Source of the DNA: DATJLY01 sp963773665
Lineage (GTDB): Bacteria; Pseudomonadota; Alphaproteobacteria; ATCC43930; CGMCC-115725
Reading direction: 5' to 3'
DNA length: 64,000 nucleotides
Assembly (NCBI GenBank): GCA_963773665.1
Contig: CAVZBZ010000001.1
Location: 124,001 to 188,000 of the forward strand
Of the stretch, positions 21,068-29,105 are shown in pieces. The first letter of the stretch is position 1, and every line of letters begins with the position of its first letter. Position numbers and translations under genes: made by a program. The notes below the pieces were generated by a model, which was not told the DNA's origin, did no database searches, and worked only from the letters and a program-made list of their open reading frames with translations.

Positions 21068-21567
21068 CTTCCGCCCCACAGCGTGAAGAAGCGCGCCTTC
21101 CGTCCGGCAATCCGTCCCTGGTCGGCCCGGTCGAGCATGAAGAAACCTGCGGCGGCGTTGGCGTGCGCGATCGCGGGCCAGCCGCGCGGCATGACGATTG
21201 CGCCATGCGCCCAGGCATGGCCCAGGCGGAACAGCGCGAGATCGCCGGGCCGCGCATCCTCGAGCGCGATTTCGGCGGCGTGCTCGAGCACGGTCGCGAG
21301 ATAGCGCTCCTCGGCCGCGCTCTTCTTCGCGAGGTTCCACGCGAAGGCGTAGGGGCGGTCGGCAGCATCGAGTTCCGGCACGCGTGCCGGAAGTGCCGCG
21401 CGAAAGATCAGATAGACCGACTGCGCGCAATCGACCCCGCCGCGATCGAGGACGCGGCCCGCCTCGTCGCGCGTTGCCTTGATGCGGCCCATGTGATGAA
21501 ACGCAGTGCCGAGCCACGACGCCGCCTCGCGCACGACGGCGGCGCGCTCTTCCGCTTCATCGCTCAT
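21064..21567 (-). CDS. Phage NlpC/P60 family cell-wall peptidase (GTA gp14-like)
   Basis: 167 aa. The catalytic cysteine is in RGGVDCAQSVYLIF (Cys47) and the histidine in GHAWAHGAIVM (about residue 121). In GTA-like tails this peptidase sits at the tip and trims the cell wall during entry. The ATG overlaps the DUF2163 stop by four bases, and the stop overlaps the hub start in the same way, so the three tail-tip genes are coupled. Confidence 0.9.
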   Translation of the reverse strand: MSDEAEERAAVVREAASWLGTAFHHMGRIKATRDEAGRVLDRGGVDCAQSVYLIFRAALPARVPELDAADRPYAFAWNLAKKSAAEERYLATVLEHAAEIALEDARPGDLALFRLGHAWAHGAIVMPRGWPAIAHANAAAGFFMLDRADQGRIAGRKARFFTLWGGR

Positions 21568-22511
21568 ATCGCCGTCTCCGGCGCGGGGATGCTGAGGCAT
21601 CCGCCGAAATTCGCCTGGTTCTGGAAGAGGCCGCAGGTGCCGTAGGATTTGTCGCAGCCGGGATATGCCGTGAATGTGTCGCCGATGGCCACGCCGAACG
21701 GAAAGGGCGCGATCAGGGCAAATGTCGCGGGGCTTCCCGTCGTCCAGCTCCGCACCGTGCGGGCATAGCCCTCGCTCTTGCCCGAGGTCATCGCCACGCG
21801 GCCAAGCGCGTATGTCGCGGAGCCCGCGGGCGCTGCGATTGACGCGGCGAACACGTTGGGCGCGCCGCCAACTCCTACGACCGCTCCGCTCACCGCGAAA
21901 CTCGCGGCCTGGAGCGCGCAGCCTTGGTCGAACAGCGTATGCACGCAGCTCGCCTGGAAGAGATTGCGCGGCAGTTGGTTCGCCAGCTTCTTGAGGTGGC
22001 TGTAGATGGTGATGACGGCTTGGCTGCGGCCGACATCGACCTCGCCGACGGTGCCATAAAAGATCGTGACGATGCCGGTGGGCGAAAGCGGCGCTCCCGC
22101 GGCGGGCCACGCCGGCGCGATGGCGCGATCGACCTGCACCTCGGCATTGTCCAAGGCGCCTGCCTGCGCCGCGGCAAGCCAGGGCTGCGATCCGATCGCG
22201 TCAGGATAAAGCGCGCCCGTGAGCGGATCGATGAGGCGCGGCGCCACCACCACTTGCCAGCTATCAACGTCGAGCCCGACCTTCCAGTGCGCGACCGCCT
22301 TGGCCTTGTCCTGGTCGAAGGTCGGGCCCTTGGCGGACCAGTAATTCGCGGGCGCCGTCACGTCGATCGGGCCGGCGCTGTAGCGCAGCTCCGAAGCGCC
22401 GCCGAACGCGCCTGCGAGCTTGAAGGTGTAGCAATCGACATCGACGAAGCTGCGCGTCGCGAGCAGCGCGGCCGTGGCGCCCGGCGATGTCTCGTACCAG
22501 GGCGTCTTCAT
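21564..22511 (-). CDS. DUF2163 / BR0599-family phage tail protein (GTA gp13-like)
   Basis: 315 aa. Begins TPWYETSPGATAALLATRS. The C-terminal CDKSYGTCGLFQNQANFGGC is the cysteine-containing signature of DUF2163 proteins, which bind an Fe-S cluster or disulfide in GTA tail structures. In RcGTA this protein forms part of the hub between the distal tail and the megatron. It adjoins a tail-fibre-like gene on the other side. Confidence 0.9.
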   Translation of the reverse strand: MKTPWYETSPGATAALLATRSFVDVDCYTFKLAGAFGGASELRYSAGPIDVTAPANYWSAKGPTFDQDKAKAVAHWKVGLDVDSWQVVVAPRLIDPLTGALYPDAIGSQPWLAAAQAGALDNAEVQVDRAIAPAWPAAGAPLSPTGIVTIFYGTVGEVDVGRSQAVITIYSHLKKLANQLPRNLFQASCVHTLFDQGCALQAASFAVSGAVVGVGGAPNVFAASIAAPAGSATYALGRVAMTSGKSEGYARTVRSWTTGSPATFALIAPFPFGVAIGDTFTAYPGCDKSYGTCGLFQNQANFGGCLSIPAPETAI

Positions 22512-23065
22512 CAGACGTGATAGATCAGCACGCCGGCGACCTCGGACGCAGCGGCGAGGTTTGCCGCTGCGATGCCTTGCGTCGTCTTGTTCGAGCCGTG
22601 CTCGACAAGCCCGGCGTAATTATTGCCGGGATTGACCTGGAGCGCGGCGAAGCTGTAGCCGCTGTCGAAGGTCGCGCCGAGCAATGCTATGACGGGGCCG
22701 CCGCCGGAATCGTTGCTGGCGGCCGCGGCGGCGACCGGCAGGCCGCCGATCTGCACGTTGCCCGCCATGCCGCCCAAAGCCGAAACGGCGACCGTGAAGC
22801 GGCAAACGACGAGACGGCCGATACGCTCGTAGGAACCGGACTGGATCGTGTAGGTCGGGCTTCCCGCGGTGCCGGCGCCATAGAGCGTCGGCGTCCACGA
22901 GCCGAAGGCGTAGGGACCGGCGAGCATGGTCCCGCCCGCCGTCGTGCCATCGCCCATACGCAGCGTGCCGTTCGTCACGTCATAGATCGGCTCGCCCTGC
23001 GCCGGCGTGATCCCGGCGATATTCGCCGCGGTGTCGCGGCGAAGCTGAAGTTGCGTCGTGGTCAC
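22511..23065 (-). CDS. Tail fibre-like decoration protein
   Basis: 184 aa. The N-terminal LQLRRDTAANIAGITPAQGE and LRMGDGTTAGG match the short R-x-x-T-A...G-E-x-x-D...R-x-GDG module that tethers many phage fibres and hyaluronidase-type proteins. The remainder is Gly/Ala-rich beta structure ending in VLIYHV. No signal peptide. It lies directly before the DUF2163 start with one shared base and belongs to the inserted fibre block. Confidence 0.72.
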   Translation of the reverse strand: MTTTQLQLRRDTAANIAGITPAQGEPIYDVTNGTLRMGDGTTAGGTMLAGPYAFGSWTPTLYGAGTAGSPTYTIQSGSYERIGRLVVCRFTVAVSALGGMAGNVQIGGLPVAAAAASNDSGGGPVIALLGATFDSGYSFAALQVNPGNNYAGLVEHGSNKTTQGIAAANLAAASEVAGVLIYHV

Positions 23066-23098
23066 GGATCCGATCCTTTCATGTGAAGAACCGCGCGC

Positions 23099-24685
23099 TC
23101 ATTTGAACACCCCCGCGTTCTTCGCCGCGATGACGGCCCCGGCGATGTAGATGTGACCGGGCAAGGACGGGTGCGGGCTGCCGAACGTGTAGGCGTTGGC
23201 AACGGCGTCGCCGCTCGTATGCGCCTTGCTCACCGTCACGGCGTTGCCATTCGCCTGTGCCTGGAACGTCACGGTGCAGGGCGAGCCGCTGGCGGTGGCG
23301 ACGAAGTAGCCGACCCCGCCCGATGTCTTGCTCTCGACGTTGGCGGTGCCCGCGCCGAGCACGACATTGTCGCCAACCGAGGGGCAGGAGTTCAAAGAAA
23401 CCGACGAATCACCCGCGTTCACATTGGCGGCGAGCGTCGTCGCGAAGCCGGGCACGTTCCAGACGCCGGATTTCCAGAAATACGATGTCGTGTCGATAAA
23501 CCCATCGACGCAGTTCTGCGCGCCGCCGGAGCAATCGTACGTTCCCGCGAGAAGCGCGGCGTTGAACGTCGGGACCGACTGCCCCGCGCCGTAGTCCGAA
23601 TTGGGCGTCTGATCGCCGGTGTCGTCCCAGAGGTGGTTGTTGGAGTTGGTCGTGTTGGGCGAGCATGTCGTCTGGACGACGGGCATATTGGGAAAATGCT
23701 GATGCGCCATCCGCCAGAAATTAGGCAGGTCGGCGGTGAGGCCGCCCGAACTCGGATCGTTGACGCAATGCTCGACGACGATCGAACTCATCGGCAGATG
23801 GTTGCCGGGGTTGAGCGCCGCGACGGCGTTTATCAGCGCGATGCGATAGCCGTAGTGCCCATCCGTGATCGCGCCTTCGCTCGCCGCCGCCTGGCTCTGG
23901 CCGCTGACGCACCAGTCCATGCCGACCATGCGCGGCGAACTCGCGTTGTCGTCGATCCCGCGCACGAGGTAGCCGAACATCCCCCGCGCGTCGCCCTGCT
24001 GGTTGTCGTTGTCGCCCTTGCAGATGCTGTCGCCCATCAAGAGGACGACGGGGGTGCCGTTCCAGCCCTGGCACAGCATCGCCATCGGACCGTCAGCGTG
24101 GGAACCATATGTGGCGACCGATCCGCCCGTGAGCAGCGCGGTCAGGTTCGACGCGCTCGCGTTCGTCACCATGCCCTCGCCCGCGCCGAGGTTTGTGGTG
24201 TAGAGACCGGGGATGTTGAGGCCGCTGCTGGCGACGTGCTGCAGCGTCCGCACCCAGACCGCCGCGCTATCGGCAGGGATCGTTACGGAAACCGGATCGG
24301 AGATGACCGTCGTAAGGTCGTTTTGCGCGTAGCTCGCCGAACCGCTGAAGGCACCTGCGGTGAACGTCCCTGCGGGGTATTCAACGGTGAAGCCGTCGAT
24401 AGTCCGCGCGTTGCCGAGGCCCTGCTCGGGATCGGTCGAGCCGTCGATGCCGAGCACCGTCGAAAACACGAAGCGCGGGTTCTGGCACGCCCAATGCGGC
24501 GTCGGCACCATGATCCGCGTGATTTCCGCGACGGTGCTCGCGGAGGTGGCGTTCGCCTGCGACATGAAGCGCAGCCGCGAGGACGCGAACATATAGTCGC
24601 CGGAATATGGCGAGGCGCCGCCATGCGGCATGAGCGCTGCCGTCGCCAGCGTCAGGACGACGGCTATGGCGACGCGCAGCCACAT
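23099..24685 (-). CDS. Secreted SGNH/GDSL-type esterase-like protein in tail module
   Basis: 528 aa. An N-terminal hydrophobic stretch (LRVAIAVVLTLATAALM) looks like a Sec signal or anchor. The hydrolase part starts at TPVVLLMGDSICKG (nucleophile Ser about 220), has VVEHCVNDP as a block III-like Asn motif, and ends with SPHPSLPGHIYIAG, which can supply the catalytic His. A beta-rich insert lies at about 440-490. SGNH domains on phage tails usually deacetylate surface polysaccharide. A signal peptide on a virion protein is unusual. Confidence 0.75.
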   Translation of the reverse strand: MWLRVAIAVVLTLATAALMPHGGASPYSGDYMFASSRLRFMSQANATSASTVAEITRIMVPTPHWACQNPRFVFSTVLGIDGSTDPEQGLGNARTIDGFTVEYPAGTFTAGAFSGSASYAQNDLTTVISDPVSVTIPADSAAVWVRTLQHVASSGLNIPGLYTTNLGAGEGMVTNASASNLTALLTGGSVATYGSHADGPMAMLCQGWNGTPVVLLMGDSICKGDNDNQQGDARGMFGYLVRGIDDNASSPRMVGMDWCVSGQSQAAASEGAITDGHYGYRIALINAVAALNPGNHLPMSSIVVEHCVNDPSSGGLTADLPNFWRMAHQHFPNMPVVQTTCSPNTTNSNNHLWDDTGDQTPNSDYGAGQSVPTFNAALLAGTYDCSGGAQNCVDGFIDTTSYFWKSGVWNVPGFATTLAANVNAGDSSVSLNSCPSVGDNVVLGAGTANVESKTSGGVGYFVATASGSPCTVTFQAQANGNAVTVSKAHTSGDAVANAYTFGSPHPSLPGHIYIAGAVIAAKNAGVFK

Positions 24686-25837
24686 CTATTGGCCCACCAG
24701 GGTCAGATGAATTATTCCTTGCGTCCCGGCACCGCCATTGGCCGCGGTGCTATAGGCGCCTGCGCCGCCGCTGCCGTAGCCGGTGGCGTCGGATTCCTTG
24801 GTGCCTCCAAGCGTCAGGCCGCCGACGCCGAGCCGCGTCGAGCCGCCCTGCTGGAGCTGCGCGGTGCTGTCGGCCAAGCCGTATTTCCCGGTCGAATCGA
24901 TCGTTCCATTCGAGGCGGTACCGCCCGCAGACACGTTCTTGAAGGTCGTGGCGCACGCCGTCGTGAGGACGCCCCCGCCATTGGCGGTATAGGTGGTGCT
25001 GTTGGCGAGAGCACCGACAGAGGTGTTGCCTCCGGCATTCGGCGCGGTGCTTGAACTTTCGATGCCGCCCGAACCGGCTGTACCTATCGCGACCGAGTAT
25101 CCCGTGCTCGCGGCGACGACGTTGGCGCCCGAGAAAATCAGCTCGGCGCCCGCCGCGCCCGGCGTCGCATAGGCGGTCGAGGTGTTGCACCACATTCCGC
25201 CGCCGCCTGCACCGATCGCGTCTATCGTCAGGACGGTGTTCGCCGTGACCCACGCGGGCGTCGTCCACGTCCCGCTCGAAAGCGTGCCGCAGCTTCCCGC
25301 CGTGACCCAACTGCTGGCCCCGGTGATCCAGGCATCGCAGAGGGGCACATCGCCCGACGGCTGCGCGCCGGAAAAGAAATCGAGTCCCGTTCCATTCGCG
25401 TTCGCGACGAACGTGCCCGACGTTCCGGGCAGAAGCGTCGTGCTGTTGAGGCCGGTCAGCGTCAGGCCGGTGCTGTTGGTGAGCGTCCAACTCACCGTCC
25501 CCGTGACGGCAATGGACAGCGTCATGCCCGGCGCGAAGATCGTGGAGCTTTCCGCCGGCAAGGTGAGCGCGGGCGTGCCGGACGTCGCGGCCAGATTCAG
25601 CGCCCCGCCCATGTCGGTCGAAGCGGCTTGGTAACTGCTGGTTTTGGTAGTGTCGGCGGTAGTTGCAGAGCAGGTGCCAGTTGCCGTCACCGGATCGGGC
25701 GCGCAGGTCACGCCATTCGCGCCCGCAACGCTGGTGACGCCGCCGCCGCCGCCCGGCGCGCTCGAGCCGCCGCCCTGCTGCTGGGCCAGCGCCGGAAACG
25801 ACGCAAGCGCGATAAGCGCGATCAGGAGTTTTTGCAT
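24686..25837 (-). CDS. Glycine-rich tail fibre-like protein with signal peptide
   Basis: 383 aa. Starts QKLLIALIALASFPALA, a textbook Sec signal with cleavage after ALA, then QQQGGGSSAPGGGGG. The body is Gly/Ala/Ser/Thr-rich beta structure, with the C-terminal quarter resembling glycine-rich receptor-binding tips (YGSGGAGAYSTAANGGAG). It abuts the SGNH gene and follows another signal-peptide gene. A fibre role is inferred from composition and location. Confidence 0.68.
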   Translation of the reverse strand: MQKLLIALIALASFPALAQQQGGGSSAPGGGGGVTSVAGANGVTCAPDPVTATGTCSATTADTTKTSSYQAASTDMGGALNLAATSGTPALTLPAESSTIFAPGMTLSIAVTGTVSWTLTNSTGLTLTGLNSTTLLPGTSGTFVANANGTGLDFFSGAQPSGDVPLCDAWITGASSWVTAGSCGTLSSGTWTTPAWVTANTVLTIDAIGAGGGGMWCNTSTAYATPGAAGAELIFSGANVVAASTGYSVAIGTAGSGGIESSSTAPNAGGNTSVGALANSTTYTANGGGVLTTACATTFKNVSAGGTASNGTIDSTGKYGLADSTAQLQQGGSTRLGVGGLTLGGTKESDATGYGSGGAGAYSTAANGGAGTQGIIHLTLVGQ

Positions 25838-25840
25838 CGC

Positions 25841-26248
25841 TCAGTTTCCGATGATGATTTGCATGGGCGTCGCGGCGCCCGAGGCGACGCACCAGAGGGC
25901 GTTCCTCGGTGCGGTGCCGCGCGGCCAGAACATCGACTGCAGCGGCGGCAGCGTGAAGGTGCCGTTGCCGTTCAGGGCAATGGCCGCGCTGTAGCCGCAG
26001 GAGATCGTGTTGCCGCCCGAGGGCGAGCTGTTCATGACGAAGAGCGTCGTGCGCTCTCCCGGCACGCGCGGGTCGCCGACCGCCGGCACGGCAAGCGCCG
26101 GTGTCGTGCCGATCGGCGCAAAGGCGCCGGAGAGATCCGTGATCGTGACGGTCTGCGCGCGCGCAGATCCCACAAGCCCGAGCAGCGCGAGCGCCGCCAG
26201 GCACGCACGCCGGCGCGCGATTACAGCCTGATCGTGGTGAAGCTGCAT
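25841..26248 (-). CDS. Small exported protein in tail module, 135 aa
   Basis: Starts QLHHDQAVIARRRACLAALA followed by LLGLVGSARA, a Sec signal. The mature part (QTVTITDLSGAFAP to MQIIIGN) is a small beta-rich domain with two cysteines. GGGAG precedes the ATG. It overlaps the end of the DUF2460 gene by 28 bases. A longer reading fusing it to DUF2460 arises only from the frame break in that gene. Function is unknown. Confidence 0.68.
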   Translation of the reverse strand: MQLHHDQAVIARRRACLAALALLGLVGSARAQTVTITDLSGAFAPIGTTPALAVPAVGDPRVPGERTTLFVMNSSPSGGNTISCGYSAAIALNGNGTFTLPPLQSMFWPRGTAPRNALWCVASGAATPMQIIIGN

Positions 26249-26935
26249 TTTTTCAGCTCCCAGAAGAGATACATGAAGTTGGAGAATTCGAGAGTGTCGT
26301 CGTCGAATCGGCAGAGCCACGTGTATCGGCCGTTCCAGACAAGCGCCGCGCCGGCAGGCGGCGCCGGTGTGATCGTCACGATCCCGCCGGCCCCGAGGGT
26401 CCAGTTCGCGAGCAGGCCCGCGGCGAATACCTGGAGCGTGCAGCAGAACCCGTACTCGGCCGCCGCAACCGGCGGCGATGTGCAGCTGCCGTAATCGAGC
26501 GTGACGGTCGGCGCGCTCGAACAATTGCCGTAGTCGAGCGCCGCATCCGGCCCGGTCGGCGCAGGCGTTGGGTTCAGCACCGGATCGGCGAACCCGCCGA
26601 GGCTGCGCGTCGAGCTGGAAGGCGGCGGTGCTGCCGTCGCCGACCGCGACCGGCTCGCCCGTGACGCTGTCGTCGTTCGGGTCGTCGAACTGGAACACGC
26701 CGCCTGGCGCGAACATGACGCTGTTCCAAAAACCCTGAAGCAGCTGCCATTCGGTGAGGCTTTCGGCCGCGCGCAGCAGCGCGAACGACACCTCGTAGCG
26801 GTAGAGCGGCGCGGACCAGCGCGGCTGAAAGGTCTCGCGGCCCGAGATCGCCTTCTGCCTGAGGCTCGAGGCAAGCGGCGAGCGCTTCACCGGATACTCC
26901 AACCCGGGAAGCGTCGGAAAAGCCGGGATCGCCAT
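26221..26935 (-). pseudogene. DUF2460 tail protein (GTA gp12-like), disrupted by one extra base
   Basis: N-terminal part (AIPAFPTLPGLEYPVKRSPL to GDGSTAAFQL) and C-terminal part (TRSLGGFADPVLN to FMYLFWELKKCSFTTIRL) are both typical of DUF2460-type distal tail proteins but lie in different frames. Removing one base near 26611 joins them as FQLTRSLGGF and gives 237 aa. Both halves look unmutated otherwise. As written, translation would run out of frame into the 135-aa gene. Either an assembly error or a real inactivating insertion. Confidence 0.85.
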
Positions 26936-27688
26936 CTAGTCGCCGCGCGCCGACGGATTGCTGCCCATGTAGCGCGTGATGGTCTGCGCCAGCGTTTTGG
27001 CGTTGGCGTTCGCCCATTGCGCGACGCCGGCCGAATCGATCGCCTGCACCGTCACGTTGAGCGCGAAGCTCGCACCCGGCGGAGAGGCCGGCGCCGCGTC
27101 GGCACCGGGAAAGCCCGGCACGGCGCCGCCTGCGCGCGCCGTCGCCGCGACGTCGGCCGGCAGAATCATCTCGCCGGCATGGACGAGCGCGATCATGTCG
27201 CGCGGAATCGACCAGGCGCCGGCCTGGAACATGGCGAGGTCCATGAGCCCGCCGGCAGCGCCGCCCTCGCCGCCACCGCCGAAAAGACCGGACGCGAAGC
27301 TCAAGAGCCCGCCGCCCGACGCCCCGCCGCCCGCGCCGAGCGCCTCGAACGCAAGCCAGTCCAGCATCATCTCGGTGACGTATTCCCCGAACGACAAAGC
27401 GAGATCGGCGAACAGCTTGCGCATCGCCTCCTGCCATGTCGCGGTGCCGAGCAGCACCTGGTTGAGGACGGTGAGCGCATTGTCCTCGATGGCATGCGAA
27501 GCATTCAGCCAGCCCGCAGCGCCCGATTGCGCGCCTTCGCTCATGCGCGTGCCGGCGAGGGCGAATTGCTCGCCGAGCGCCTTCGCCGGCGCCGTCAGCC
27601 CGTCGAGCTCCGTCTTGATCTGCTGCACGGCGGCAAGAAGATCCGAGAACTCGGCGCCGAACACGACGTCGATGCGGTCATCGGCCAT
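26936..27688 (-). CDS. Short tail tape-measure protein (GTA gp11-like)
   Basis: 250 aa. Helical N-terminus (DDRIDVVFGAEFSDLLAAVQ), a Gly/Ala-rich hydrophobic middle (GGASGGGLLSFASGLFGGGG) and the segment GEMILPADVAATARAG, typical of the C-termini of tape-measure proteins in GTA-like and siphophage tails. Its short length implies a very short tail or a domain fragment of a longer ruler. GGAG lies upstream of the ATG at 27688. The stop is immediately followed by the DUF2460 start. Confidence 0.82.
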   Translation of the reverse strand: MADDRIDVVFGAEFSDLLAAVQQIKTELDGLTAPAKALGEQFALAGTRMSEGAQSGAAGWLNASHAIEDNALTVLNQVLLGTATWQEAMRKLFADLALSFGEYVTEMMLDWLAFEALGAGGGASGGGLLSFASGLFGGGGEGGAAGGLMDLAMFQAGAWSIPRDMIALVHAGEMILPADVAATARAGGAVPGFPGADAAPASPPGASFALNVTVQAIDSAGVAQWANANAKTLAQTITRYMGSNPSARGD

Positions 27689-27703
27689 ATTGGCTCCAGC
27701 GCG

Positions 27704-28341
27704 TCAAAGCGGCGGCTTGCCGGCGAGCGCGATCCCCGAGCGCGGATCGGCGGCAAGCTCGACGAGATCGTTCCAGCGGTCGTGCGACGGGTCGGTCAGC
27801 TTCGGCGCCGGCCGCCAGCCGAGCGCCCGGGCGATGGCTTGCAGCAGCACATGGGGCGGCGGCGCCTCTGCCCAGTGGCGGGCGAGCGCGCTGAGGCGCC
27901 TGATGGTGAGCCGGTCCTCGACATAGTCCCAGCTCCATCCGGTCGCCTGGCAAACGTGGCAGATCAATGCATCGACGAATTCGTCGAACCTTCCGCCGCC
28001 CCACGCGGTTCCCCCGGACCCTGCGCCTCCCGCCGCTCGATGCCGGCCGCCTGCGCGAGCGGCGGCAAAGCCTGCACCAGCTCGGGCAGCTTGATCGGAA
28101 GGTCCAAAAACTCGTCGCGCGTCAGGTCCGGGTAGTTGCGCGTCAAGGCCCAGTAGAGCGCGTCGAGCAGCCGGTCGATCGCCTCCTCGTCGAGATCGGC
28201 GACGCTGCGCACCGCGGCAAGGCCGACGACCGCCGGGATGACCTTGCGGAACTGGCGCGGCGCCAGGTCCGCCATTACCCAGCTCCGTCCGGCAAGCGTC
28301 ACCGCGGCGCCTTCGTAACCTGCGAATTTCAGCTCGCGCAT
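27704..28341 (-). CDS. Tail assembly chaperone, -1 frameshift product (G-T fusion)
   Basis: 212 aa if ribosomes slip back one base at about 28009-28015. The upstream frame gives the G part. The downstream frame, open from the slip to 27704, reads GGRFDEFVDALICHVCQATG, WSWDYVEDRLTIRRLSALAR and HWAEAPPPHVLLQAIARALG, like the second chaperone segment found just before tape-measure genes. That segment has no start codon or ribosome binding site of its own. The layout (short ORF, extended -1 product, tape measure next) matches the conserved phage tail-chaperone arrangement. Confidence 0.68.
27964..28341 (-). CDS. Tail assembly chaperone, unshifted product (G)
   Basis: 125 aa: RELKFAGYEGAAVTLAGRSW, then helices including DEEAIDRLLDALYWALTRNY. 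This is the size and helical content of gpG-type tail chaperones. The ATG shares one base with the major tail protein stop (TGATG). It ends at 27964 in frame 0, and the extended -1 product is listed separately. Confidence 0.75.
   Translation of the reverse strand: MRELKFAGYEGAAVTLAGRSWVMADLAPRQFRKVIPAVVGLAAVRSVADLDEEAIDRLLDALYWALTRNYPDLTRDEFLDLPIKLPELVQALPPLAQAAGIERREAQGPGEPRGAAEGSTNSSMH
28009..28015 (-). promoter_or_regulatory. Candidate -1 ribosomal slip site
   Basis: On the minus strand G GGG GAA, frame 0 codons GGG GAA. A -1 slip keeps GGG in the P site and turns GAA into GGA. It is not a canonical XXXYYYZ heptamer but permits good P-site re-pairing, and it lies in the overlap between the two chaperone frames. 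Confidence 0.5.
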
Positions 28342-29072
28342 CACGACGCCTCGCCGAAGCTGTACAGCCCGACATTGCCGGCGGCATTGGCGAAGCACGA
28401 AAAGCTCAGCTCCGGCATCATGAAGTCCTCGAGCTTGAAGGCGAGCGAGAGCTTGTCCGACATGCAGCTATAGAGCTGGATGTTGAGCGGCACGGCGTTG
28501 GTGCTCGTGTAGTACCAGAGCTGGAAGGTCGGCGTGACGCCGAGCAGCGGGTTCGCGAGCGCCAACTGCTGGCCCGAGCCCGCGACGCTGTAGGTATATG
28601 TGACGAACACGGCCTTGCCGTTGTCGGCCGCGTTGAAGCCATAGATTCCGGCGCTTTGCGTGTACTGGCCCGCCGCCGGGCTCGACGGCACATAAGTCAG
28701 CGGCAGGCCGGTCGCGGCATAGACGACACCGAGATCGGCGACGAAGGTCGCGTGGTTGGCGGTCGTGTAGGCGGCCGATGCGACCGTGCCGCTTTCCGAA
28801 AGCGCCGTCGCCTGCTGCCCCGCGGCCAGCGTCGCGCCAAAGAAGGCGCTGTTGAGCGCGATGCCGGAGACGAGCGCCGCCTTCGCCTTCGCCGTGAACT
28901 TCGCCCCGCCGCGCGCGATGAACAGCGGAAACTGGTTCTGGCCGTAGAGCTCCTTCTTGGTGAATTGCTGATCCAGCTGGAACTCGTTGGCGCGGCCGAT
29001 ATTGACGGGCGTGCCGTTGGCGATGTCGGTGCGTTGCAGAAAGATCGCACCCGGTCCGAACACGGGAAGCAT
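28341..29072 (-). CDS. Major tail protein
   Basis: 243 aa, beginning LPVFGPGAIFLQRTDIANGT, a start typical of tail tube proteins in this lineage. Position between the tail terminator and tail chaperone is diagnostic. Residues around 120-165 contain an inserted beta module with GIYGFNAADNGKAVFVTYTY, also seen in the connector and hub proteins. The C-terminus (LSLAFKLEDFMMPELSFSCF) resembles tube-domain strands. RBS GGAGC before the ATG. Confidence 0.85.
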   Translation of the reverse strand: MLPVFGPGAIFLQRTDIANGTPVNIGRANEFQLDQQFTKKELYGQNQFPLFIARGGAKFTAKAKAALVSGIALNSAFFGATLAAGQQATALSESGTVASAAYTTANHATFVADLGVVYAATGLPLTYVPSSPAAGQYTQSAGIYGFNAADNGKAVFVTYTYSVAGSGQQLALANPLLGVTPTFQLWYYTSTNAVPLNIQLYSCMSDKLSLAFKLEDFMMPELSFSCFANAAGNVGLYSFGEAS

Positions 29073-29105
29073 GGAAGCTCCTTCGTTTCAATGAATGCCG
29101 CGGCT

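Noticed and set aside
23520..23540. CGTACG sites outside the element's promoters (for example inside the SGNH gene, near 11355 and near 53712)
   Set aside because: A six-base palindrome is expected by chance in 64 kb; only copies aligned with -35/-10 boxes are considered candidate operators.
24750..26204. 484-aa and similar long readings in the fibre block
   Set aside because: They are RHG-rich out-of-frame translations of glycine-rich fibre genes with no start signal.
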